From SZUA-584 sp050943225 (GTDB taxonomy: Bacteria > Bacillota > Clostridia > Christensenellales > SZUA-584): a stretch of 28,031 bases of DNA. The stretch is from NCBI GenBank assembly GCA_050943225.1, contig JBMNOT010000007.1:1-28031 (forward strand), given 5' to 3'. A program made the translations under genes and the position numbers. Positions 22,440 to 28,031 of this stretch are shown here, piece by piece (position 1 is the first letter of the stretch; each line of letters opens with the position of its first letter). The notes under the pieces were generated by a model. It had not been told where the DNA came from and ran no database searches. It was given only the letters and a program-made list of their open reading frames with translations.

Positions 22440-22583
22440 ACATTTCGAGGATTTGGCGGCGCTGCTTTTATACATATTGGCCAGATCATGACGGATACGA
22501 TGCCGACTGTTCAGGAAACGCCCGGATGGAGCATTTGCCCTGTCAGCGCGGGAAAAACGGCTTTGCGCCTTGATGAAAATACT

Positions 22584-22616
22584 TTGTCGGGCTTGTACGA
22601 ATATGGTATAATACCA
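22584..22616 (+). promoter_or_regulatory. Sigma-A promoter of rex with a palindrome over the -10
   Basis: TTGTCG (22584-22589), 17-bp spacer, TATAAT (22607-22612). The -10 lies inside TGGTAT-A-ATACCA (22604-22616), a perfect inverted repeat that could be an operator. The start codon at 22642 is preceded by AAAGGAG. The palindrome is not a canonical Rex box. Confidence 0.75.
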
Positions 22617-22641
22617 CAAATAAGTATGAAAGGAGCGGCAT

Positions 22642-23277
22642 ATGCAGGACAGCAGGATCTCCGATGCAGTTGTGCACAGGCTTCCAAGATACTATCGGTA
22701 TCTGTCTGAATTGGATGCGGCGGGTGTCGAGCGGGTATCATCGTCCCGCATGAGCGAGGACATGAACCTTAACGCTTCTCAGATCCGGCGAGATCTGAAC
22801 TGCTTTGGTGGCTTCGGACAGCAGGGCTATGGCTACCAGGTCAGCCGTTTGAAGCAGGAGATCATGAAGATACTGGGCATAGGAGCTTCGTATAAGGCGG
22901 TGATCGTGGGTGCGGGCAATATCGGGCAGGCGCTGCTCAGATACCGGCACTTTAGCGACGAAGGCTACCACATCGTGGCTATATTCGATAGCGATCCCGA
23001 GCTGGTCGGCCGCGAGGTGGGCAATCACCGGATCCGCGGGATGAGCGAGCTGCCGCAGTTCCTGAAGGAGAACAAGGTGGACATCGGCATCATTGCGGTT
23101 CCCAAGCGGTATGCGCAGCAAGTAGCGGACGACCTGGTGAGCATGGGCGTAACCGGGCTATGGAATTTCGCGCCGGTGGACGTAGAAGCAAGGCGCGGCA
23201 TCAGCGTGGTCAACGTGCATCTGAGTGACAGCCTGTACATATTGTCGTACCGAATGAGAGAGAGCAGAGAACAATGA
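22642..23277 (+). CDS. rex: Redox-sensing transcriptional repressor Rex
   Basis: NADH/NAD+-responsive repressor of fermentation and anaerobic respiration genes. It has 211 residues, the normal length. The N-terminal winged helix carries LPRYYRYLSELDAAGVERVS and MNLNASQIRRDLNCFGGFG. The Rossmann domain has VIVGAGNIGQALLRY and IFDSDPELVG, with the C-terminal helix after VVNVHLSDSLYILSYRM. It is followed by a yjbQ-family gene overlapping by 4 bp (ATGA). The candidate Rex box by the alcohol dehydrogenase gene in this window is a possible target. Confidence 0.97.
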   Translation: MQDSRISDAVVHRLPRYYRYLSELDAAGVERVSSSRMSEDMNLNASQIRRDLNCFGGFGQQGYGYQVSRLKQEIMKILGIGASYKAVIVGAGNIGQALLRYRHFSDEGYHIVAIFDSDPELVGREVGNHRIRGMSELPQFLKENKVDIGIIAVPKRYAQQVADDLVSMGVTGLWNFAPVDVEARRGISVVNVHLSDSLYILSYRMRESREQ

Positions 23278-23666
23278 AAACAATTGAGGTGCGGTCGTCC
23301 GCGCACTGCGAGATGATTGATATCACGCGCGACGTGGCGCGGTGCGTGCGGGAAAGCGGCGTGACGGACGGCATGGTGTATGTATTCGTGCCGCATACCA
23401 CTGCGGGCATTACCATTAATGAAAACGCGGATCCCGACGTTGTGCGCGATCTGCTTTTTGCGCTGGAGCGTGCGGTGCCCAACATCGGTTTTTACCATAT
23501 CGAGGGCAACTCGGATGCCCACGCTAAAGCGACGATGACGGGCTTTTCCGTCAGCGTGATCGTGGAAGGCGGCAGCCTCGCGCTGGGCACGTGGCAGGGG
23601 ATCTATTTCTGTGAATTTGACGGGCCGAGAAGACGGCGGGTACTGGTAAAGGTGCTGGCCGGCTGA
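23274..23666 (+). CDS. YjbQ (UPF0047) family protein
   Basis: A 130-residue protein of the YjbQ family, annotated in databases as a secondary thiamine-phosphate synthase-like enzyme; its true role is unsettled. The conserved motifs VPHTTAGITINENADPDV, EGNSDAHAKATMTGFS and LGTWQGIYFCEFDGPR are all present, with the His and Glu/Asp residues that form the conserved pocket. Its start overlaps the end of rex (ATGA at 23274-23277), so the two are probably co-translated. Confidence 0.93.
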   Translation: MKTIEVRSSAHCEMIDITRDVARCVRESGVTDGMVYVFVPHTTAGITINENADPDVVRDLLFALERAVPNIGFYHIEGNSDAHAKATMTGFSVSVIVEGGSLALGTWQGIYFCEFDGPRRRRVLVKVLAG

Positions 23667-23672
23667 GCCGGC
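23658..23672 (+). other. GC hairpin with the yjbQ stop codon as its loop
   Basis: GCCGGC, TGA, GCCGGC: a 6-bp all-GC stem closing a three-base loop that is the stop codon itself. It is followed a few bases later by TTTT only, so it may be a weak terminator of rex-yjbQ. Confidence 0.5.
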
Positions 23673-23777
23673 GATGTTTTGCGCTTTGCGTCAGTGGGGC
23701 GCGGCTGCGGCCAGCGATTGAGATACGCAGTGTTTTATAATACGGGTTATTGGAATAGTATTGGGGGAGCTTGATAT

Positions 23778-25283
23778 ATGATGGTGCAATCTGTACGGAT
23801 CAGGTTGATGAAAAGGCTGCTATTGGCGCTGGGCATATTGGTAGTGGCGCTGATTGTGGTGCTGATATTGATGCTGGCAATGGCAGACGGCGGCAACATC
23901 GAAGAGAAAAAGCTTGCCCTGAAGGAAAACGGTAGATATTTGGAGGGCATCAGGATCGGTACGGTGGATGTGTCGGGCATGACGTATGCCGAGGCTGCTG
24001 CCAACGAACAGATCAAAGCAGAGGCGCAGGCCGTGGTGGACGCTTTCACCTATACGGTCACCGTGAACGGCGAACCGTATGAATTCACCGCACCCGAACT
24101 GGGGCTTACATCCAACCGCGAGAAGGTGCTGGAAGAGGCGCTGTATTATGGCCAGGTGGGCGACGGCGCCACCAGGCGCGAGCAGCGCAGGCAGGCTGAA
24201 GAGACCGGCGTTGTGTTCGAGCTGGCAGTCTGGGCGGAAGAAGAAGCGGTGCTGGAGAAAATCAAAGAGCTCAAGCCTCGGATGGACAGGCTGCCGCAGG
24301 ACGCGAAACTGGAGTTTTCTGACGACGGCAATGAGCGGTTTACCTATGTGCCCGAAGTGACGGGTGTAGATGTGGACGCGGTGCTGCTGGCCCGGCTGAT
24401 AACCAGCCGCATCAACGGAGGCGACTACAGCGTGGTGGAAGCGCCGGCGATTATCACCAACCCCAGAATCGACGCGGCCACGCTGAAGGCCAATACGCAG
24501 CTGATCGGCACGTTTACATCGTCGTTTGGAGGCAGCAAGTCGCTGTATGCCCCCGACCGCGTGACCAATATCCGTATCATGGCGGACATTGTGAACGGCA
24601 CTGTGATTGAGCCGGGCGAGATATGGTCCATCAACGAAGCGGCAGGGCCGCGCAACGAGGAAACAGCCAAGACGGTGGGCTGGGCTTACGCGCCGGGCAT
24701 CAGCGACGGCAAGTATGCGATGGAAATCGGCGGCGGCGTATGCCAAGTGTCCAGCACCGTGTACAACGCGGCTGTGCGCGCCGAGCTGGAGATCGTGGAG
24801 AGAAGGCAGCACAGCTGGCCGTCCCACTATATCATGGAGGGGATGGACGCGACCATCAGCACGGGCGGCCCGGATCTCAAGATTTCCAACCCGCTTCCAT
24901 ACCCGGTTTACATCGCTGTCCATGTGGATGAGGAAGAAAAAACGGTCAGGGTGGATATTTACGGGCCGGAAACACGCGACTATACGGTGGAATTCACCCA
25001 TGAAAAGGTGGCGTCGGAGAAAGCGCCCCCGCCAGTTTATCATTACAATGCCAAAACGCCCCCGGACGGCAATCCCATACCCGAGGGCCAGACGGTGGTA
25101 TGGAGGGCGCCACACGACGGGCAGACCTGGAAAGTATACAAACAGTACATCCGGAACGGAAACGTTTTTAAAACGGAATTTTTCCATCAGGATGTGTATA
25201 GACCGATACAGGGCATTTACTATGTAAACGGGCCGGATCCGGAGTCGGTGCTGCCCACGATATCGCCTGAAGAAGATTCATGA
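23778..25283 (+). CDS. VanW-family membrane-anchored protein (first of two)
   Basis: A 501-residue predicted extracytoplasmic protein. The membrane anchor is at about 13-35. A PG_binding_4/YoaR-like region follows (EGIRIGTVDVSGMTYAEAAA, LGLTSNREKVLEEALYYG). The VanW domain carries IEPGEIWSINEAAGPR, the GGGVCQVSSTVYNAAV motif (Cys322) and a conserved His in ERRQHSWPSHY. The C-terminal part is G5-like. VanW proteins occur beside some glycopeptide resistance clusters, but most, like this one, are chromosomal with unknown cell-wall function. GGGGGAG lies 8 nt before the ATG. TATAAT at 23736-23741 may be the -10, but no -35 is visible. A paralogue follows. Confidence 0.9.
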   Translation: MMVQSVRIRLMKRLLLALGILVVALIVVLILMLAMADGGNIEEKKLALKENGRYLEGIRIGTVDVSGMTYAEAAANEQIKAEAQAVVDAFTYTVTVNGEPYEFTAPELGLTSNREKVLEEALYYGQVGDGATRREQRRQAEETGVVFELAVWAEEEAVLEKIKELKPRMDRLPQDAKLEFSDDGNERFTYVPEVTGVDVDAVLLARLITSRINGGDYSVVEAPAIITNPRIDAATLKANTQLIGTFTSSFGGSKSLYAPDRVTNIRIMADIVNGTVIEPGEIWSINEAAGPRNEETAKTVGWAYAPGISDGKYAMEIGGGVCQVSSTVYNAAVRAELEIVERRQHSWPSHYIMEGMDATISTGGPDLKISNPLPYPVYIAVHVDEEEKTVRVDIYGPETRDYTVEFTHEKVASEKAPPPVYHYNAKTPPDGNPIPEGQTVVWRAPHDGQTWKVYKQYIRNGNVFKTEFFHQDVYRPIQGIYYVNGPDPESVLPTISPEEDS

Positions 25284-25295
25284 GCTGATTGGTCG

Positions 25296-25324
25296 TTTAC
25301 AAGACGGCCATAATATTATATGAT
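25296..25324 (+). promoter_or_regulatory. Sigma-A promoter of the second VanW gene
   Basis: TTTACA (25296-25301), 17-bp spacer, TATGAT (25319-25324), each 5 of 6 against consensus. It lies within the 110 bp between the paralogues, so the second can be transcribed independently. Confidence 0.75.
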
Positions 25325-25393
25325 AAAGTACTATGAAGAAAGTAAAAGAATGGTAAATAGTATGTCAGCAAAGCGATTTGGAGGAAACAGGCG

Positions 25394-27160
25394 ATGACCG
25401 ACCAAAGCAACAAGCAGGGGGGCAAGTTTTCGCTGACAGGCGGAAATAAAACCCTCAAAATATTTCTGATCGTATCGGCGGGCGTGCTGGTGACTGCGCT
25501 GGCCGTGGTTGCGGTACTGCTTTTGGGCGGCGGCCCCGTGGACGAGAATCGCATCGAGCGTGTTATGGAATACAACACCGTACTCAAGGGCGTATCGGTG
25601 GGCGGCGTGGACATCTCCGGCATGACTGCGGATGAAGCTTATGCCGCCACGGCGCACGTGGAGAAGGAAGCGCTCTCCCGGGCCACGATCACCCTTGATC
25701 TGGACGGCGAGATTTTGACCTATGACGCATCGGTTTTCGGCTTCGTAACGGATTACGAAGAGATGATGCGGCAGGCAATCGCTTACGGACATACCGGCAG
25801 CTTTGAGGACCGTAAGGCGGCTGCCGAAACGGCGCGCGAAGTGGGCGTTAATTTTGAAGTGGATGTCAAGGCGGACAAATCTAAGGTGCTTGCCGCCCTG
25901 AACACGATGAACGATACGTTAAACGCAGAGGCGCGGGATGCCTCGGTAGTGTTTATGCCCAACGGGTATTTCGCGGACGGGACGCCGTATGACCCGGACG
26001 CCTGGGACGAGGCCAAGCAGGGCCCGCCGCCGCTGGTAATGCTGCCCGAAAATGAGCGGCCCAACCCGCTGCGCTATCTGTTTTGGGACAACGACCATTA
26101 CGTGAAAGACTATATTCCCAAAGACGCCTATATCGCCCGGTTCCTGTATATACCCGAGCAGAAGGGCTTTAAGACGGATTTGGGCAAGCTGGCAGACATG
26201 ATTGTCAGCGCGGTGAACACCGACGATACTTCGGCGGTCGTTGTGCCCACCGAGGTGACTGAGCCGGCTGTGACGTTGGAGCAGGTAAAGGCGCAGACGC
26301 AGCTGATATCGTCCTGGACGTCCAGCTATTCCCGGCATTCCAGCTCCAACCGCGTGCACAACGTGAGCAAGCTCTCAGGTATCATCAACGGCCAGGTGCT
26401 GGAACCGGGCGTGGTATGGTCCATCAACGAGACGGCTGGCCCGCGCACTGTGGAGAGAGGCTGGAAGGCAGCCGCGGGCATCAAGAACGGCGCTTTTGTG
26501 CCCGATCCGGGCGGCGGCGTGTGCCAGATATCCAGCACGCTTTACAACGCGGCGCTGCGTTCCGGACTCAACATCGTGGAATCTAAGCACCACTCGATTA
26601 TATCGGACTATATCCCGATCGGTCTGGATGCCACGATCAGCACCAACAGCCCGGACCTGAAGCTGAAGAACGAGAATTCGACGCCGATGTATATCGTGTC
26701 GTACATGAACCGGAGCGAGAAGAACGTTACGGTGGAGATATACGGGCCGCCGGTCGTGCACCCGGAGTACGGCGAGGTTATACTGCACTATACGTCGAAA
26801 AAGACCAGCACAGGTAAAGTGCCGGAGACGATAACTTATTATAACCAGACCAAAACTCCGGACGGCGATGCGATTCCGCCGGGCAAGGCCGTTACATATG
26901 TGCAGGCGCGCGCGTCCACAACGGCAACAGTCTACATCCATTACTATAAGCTGGACGGCACGTTGATTAAGACGGAAAAATTTTATACCCACAAGTATCC
27001 CGCCATTACGGGCAAGGTATATGTGAACGGGCCCGACCCGAGCACGATACCGACGCCGGCGCCCTCGCCCCCGCAGAACCCGCCGACGGAACCGACGCAA
27101 CCGGCAAACCCGCCTGAGGGAGAGGTCGGGGGAGAGACCGGGGGAGAGACTGAGGGCTAA
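25394..27160 (+). CDS. VanW-family membrane-anchored protein (second of two)
   Basis: A 588-residue paralogue of the preceding gene with the same order: anchor helix (about 21-45), YoaR-like region (LKGVSVGGVDISGMTADEAY), VanW domain (LEPGVVWSINETAGPRTVE; GGGVCQISSTLYNAALRSG with Cys377; SKHHSIISDY), and a G5-like end (VYVNGPDPSTIP). It differs by an insertion before the VanW domain (region PDAWDEAKQGPPPLVMLPEN) and by a Pro/Thr and then Gly/Glu-rich tail (PTEPTQPANPPEGEVGGETG). GGAGG (25380-25384) lies 9 nt before the ATG. A cell-envelope role is inferred. Confidence 0.9.
   Translation: MTDQSNKQGGKFSLTGGNKTLKIFLIVSAGVLVTALAVVAVLLLGGGPVDENRIERVMEYNTVLKGVSVGGVDISGMTADEAYAATAHVEKEALSRATITLDLDGEILTYDASVFGFVTDYEEMMRQAIAYGHTGSFEDRKAAAETAREVGVNFEVDVKADKSKVLAALNTMNDTLNAEARDASVVFMPNGYFADGTPYDPDAWDEAKQGPPPLVMLPENERPNPLRYLFWDNDHYVKDYIPKDAYIARFLYIPEQKGFKTDLGKLADMIVSAVNTDDTSAVVVPTEVTEPAVTLEQVKAQTQLISSWTSSYSRHSSSNRVHNVSKLSGIINGQVLEPGVVWSINETAGPRTVERGWKAAAGIKNGAFVPDPGGGVCQISSTLYNAALRSGLNIVESKHHSIISDYIPIGLDATISTNSPDLKLKNENSTPMYIVSYMNRSEKNVTVEIYGPPVVHPEYGEVILHYTSKKTSTGKVPETITYYNQTKTPDGDAIPPGKAVTYVQARASTTATVYIHYYKLDGTLIKTEKFYTHKYPAITGKVYVNGPDPSTIPTPAPSPPQNPPTEPTQPANPPEGEVGGETGGETEG
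27127..27150 (+). repeat. Two tandem 12-bp repeats at the end of the second VanW gene
   Basis: CGGGGGAGAGAC occurs at 27127-27138 and 27139-27150 and encodes the GGET-GGET tail. It is a likely slippage site. Confidence 0.75.
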
Positions 27161-27173
27161 CCCTTGGTATTGA

Positions 27174-27226
27174 GGAACCCATCACTGCCTGCAAAAGCGG
27201 CAGTGATTTTTTGTTAAACGGGTTCC
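27174..27226 (+). terminator. Intrinsic terminator after the VanW pair, nested in a larger inverted repeat
   Basis: The core is ATCACTGCC (27181-27189), a 9-nt loop, GGCAGTGAT (27199-27207) and a T-run to 27212. Flanking arms GGAACCC (27174-27180) and GGGTTCC (27220-27226) form an outer inverted repeat around it. Confidence 0.92.
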
Positions 27227-27326
27227 GGTAAAAAAGCCGCATTTTTATCGGCATCTCAGGGATTATGTATGCCATGCGCGATTCCGGCATGCAGCCATTA
27301 TACTGTATTTTCTGAAAAAAGCCTTG

Positions 27327-27355
27327 TTGACGGATGGTTTTTTTGGTGCTATCAT
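27327..27355 (+). promoter_or_regulatory. Sigma-A promoter of the zinc-ribbon gene
   Basis: TTGACG (27327-27332), 17-bp spacer, TATCAT (27350-27355), each 5 of 6 against consensus. The predicted start near 27362 leaves an untranslated leader of about 155 nt. Confidence 0.8.
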
Positions 27356-27364
27356 AATTTTAAT

Positions 27365-27387
27365 ATATACTGCGAAAAGCAGTATAT
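27365..27387 (+). other. 9-bp hairpin at the 5' end of the zinc-ribbon leader
   Basis: ATATACTGC, loop GAAAA, GCAGTATAT. It begins within a few bases of the predicted transcription start and has no T-run after it, so it is more likely an RNA-stabilising 5' stem or an operator than a terminator. Confidence 0.7.
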
Positions 27388-27517
27388 GTAAAATTCAAAT
27401 GGTCGACCGAAGCCGAAGAACGATTTTCTAACCGCGCGTAGTGTTCGCAAGAGCCCTAGCCCGAGTTTGAAATATCATCTCGTCTTTTAAGACCCAAGGG
27501 AAACAAAAGGAGTAAAA

Positions 27518-27799
27518 ATGTTTGAAGACAGAACACTAACGTGTGCGGATTGTGGTTCGGAGTTTATTTTTTCCGCTTCTGAGCAGCAGTTTTATCGGGA
27601 AAAGGGCTTTGAGAACGACCCGAAGCGTTGTCTGAGCTGCCGGCAGTTACGCAAGAATCATAAGAGAAACGACAACCGGCCCATGTACGACGCGGTATGT
27701 GCGGACTGCGGCATGCCCACCAAGGTTCCGTTCCAGCCTACGGGTGAGCGGCCGGTGTATTGCAGCGATTGCTTCCGTGCCAGAAGAGATCGCTACTGA
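27518..27799 (+). CDS. Small double zinc-ribbon protein
   Basis: It has 93 residues. Four CxxC pairs (Cys9/12, 38/41, 61/64, 82/85) make two zinc ribbons: an N-terminal zf-trcl-like ribbon (LTCADCGSEFIFSASEQQFY, then KRCLSCRQLRK) and a C-terminal CxxC ribbon (AVCADCGMPTKVPFQP, then PVYCSDCF) ending in basic RARRDRY. Such proteins are common in Clostridia and of unknown role; nucleic-acid binding is plausible from the basic residues. AAAGGAG lies just before the ATG. It is a single-gene unit with its own promoter, long leader and terminator. Confidence 0.9.
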   Translation: MFEDRTLTCADCGSEFIFSASEQQFYREKGFENDPKRCLSCRQLRKNHKRNDNRPMYDAVCADCGMPTKVPFQPTGERPVYCSDCFRARRDRY

Positions 27800-27812
27800 T
27801 CACAGCCCACAG

Positions 27813-27846
27813 ACACCGCATGCGGCCATGCATGCGGTGTTTTTTT
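27813..27846 (+). terminator. Intrinsic terminator after the zinc-ribbon gene
   Basis: ACACCGCATGC (27813-27823), loop GGCCAT, GCATGCGGTGT (27830-27840), followed by a run of T. Confidence 0.96.
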
Positions 27847-27980
27847 GTGGTCAGCGGTGTGTTTCTGTCATAGTAATATTATGAGCGCGTAAAACGCCGG
27901 GATTTAAGGATACGCTGATTTAATCGGGCAAAACAGGGCGAAACGTGGTAGAATAGAGAAAACGCATTGAGGCCACGCAA

Positions 27981-28031
27981 ATGAAACAGCAAACCTTCAC
28001 GGATATCGAATACTCAAATCGACGCAAGAAA
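27981..28031 (+). CDS. IS5-type transposase, first 17 codons (cut by right edge)
   Basis: The reading frame from the ATG at 27981 gives MKQQTFTDIEYSNRRKK, which resembles the conserved opening of IS5-family (IS1182/IS1031-like) DDE transposases (MKQQTF.DIEY..RKKKT). The frame is open to the window edge. Upstream, TAGAAT (27949-27954) could be a -10. The element's left terminal inverted repeat should lie between the terminator at 27846 and this start, but it cannot be defined without the other end. Confidence 0.7.
   Translation, partial: MKQQTFTDIEYSNRRKK

Larger units (their letters stand above)
27213..27517 (+). other. Gene-free stretch: promoter and long leader of the zinc-ribbon gene
   Basis: No credible coding region lies between the VanW terminator and the zinc-ribbon ATG. 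The first half (27213-27326) shows nothing clear beyond the outer terminator arm. The second half holds a promoter (27327-27355), a hairpin at the predicted 5' end (27365-27387), a possible long-range pairing TTCAAA (27394-27399) with TTTGAA (27466-27471), a small palindrome GGTCGACC (27401-27408), and the ribosome site AAAGGAG. Confidence 0.6.

Noticed and set aside
22374..22583. Small genes in the alaR-rex intergenic region
   Set aside because: Open frames of 68-109 codons exist, but they overlap promoters or rex, lack ribosome sites and have no recognisable motifs.
23736..23741. Promoter for the first VanW gene
   Set aside because: TATAAT is present, but TTGAGA lies only 12 bp upstream and no -35 occurs at proper spacing, so it is not listed as a promoter.
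23820..25187. 455-codon open frame antisense to the first VanW gene
   Set aside because: Codon-bias shadow; Arg/His-rich product with no recognisable motif.
23778..27160. Glycopeptide-resistance locus because of VanW
   Set aside because: No vanA/B-type ligase, vanH, vanX, vanR or vanS nearby. Chromosomal VanW-domain proteins are common and unrelated to resistance.
27365..27387. Hairpin as an intrinsic terminator
   Set aside because: No T-run on either strand, and it lies right at the predicted transcription start of the zinc-ribbon gene.

Overview
The window comes from a motile, spore-forming, fairly GC-rich member of the Clostridia (Firmicutes). Three things point there. The flagellar gene order is of the Bacillus/Clostridium type and includes the Gram-positive genes fliY, flbD (swrD) and ylxF. 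An alpha/beta-type small acid-soluble spore protein is present. So are a SleB-type cell-wall hydrolase, Rex, and an alaR/alaT (yugG/yugH) pair. The genus cannot be told from this sequence.

Region 1 (1-14000) is flagellar. At the left edge is the start of a flagellin gene on the minus strand, with a textbook sigma-D (sigma-28) promoter and a leader that looks like a CsrA target. Divergent from it runs one long, tightly packed operon: fliF-fliG-fliH-fliI-fliJ-ylxF-fliK-flgD-flgE-flbD-motA-motB-fliL-fliM-fliY. It encodes the MS ring, rotor/switch, export ATPase complex, hook-length control, hook cap and hook, stator and switch phosphatase. Several genes appear to use TTG or GTG starts. The usual flanking genes (flgB, flgC, fliE before fliF; cheY and fliOPQR-flhBA after fliY) are absent, so the ancestral cluster is split here.

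Region 2 (14000-19830) holds separate transcription units: a minus-strand spore protein gene, an iron-dependent alcohol dehydrogenase with a Rex-box-like site upstream, a SleB-like hydrolase with a near-consensus sigma-A promoter, and a large fusion protein (CoA-disulfide-reductase-like flavoenzyme + rhodanese + TusA + DsrE2-like). Most units end in clear intrinsic terminators.

Region 3 (19830-23670) has three minus-strand genes (an unknown four-helix membrane protein with an Ala/Pro-rich tail, an alanine-type aminotransferase, its Lrp/AsnC regulator) and, divergently, rex followed by a yjbQ-family gene overlapping it by 4 bp.

Region 4 (23670-28031) has two tandem VanW-family membrane-anchored proteins, a small double zinc-ribbon protein with a long structured leader, and the first 17 codons of an IS5-type transposase at the right edge.

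Most of the window is recognisable biology. I see no clear new multigene system. The items most worth a second look are the four-module sulfur-transfer fusion with an apparent relic or active internal ribosome-binding site, the CsrA-like flagellin leader, the unexplained leader of the zinc-ribbon gene, and the Rex-box-like site by the alcohol dehydrogenase in a window that also carries rex.
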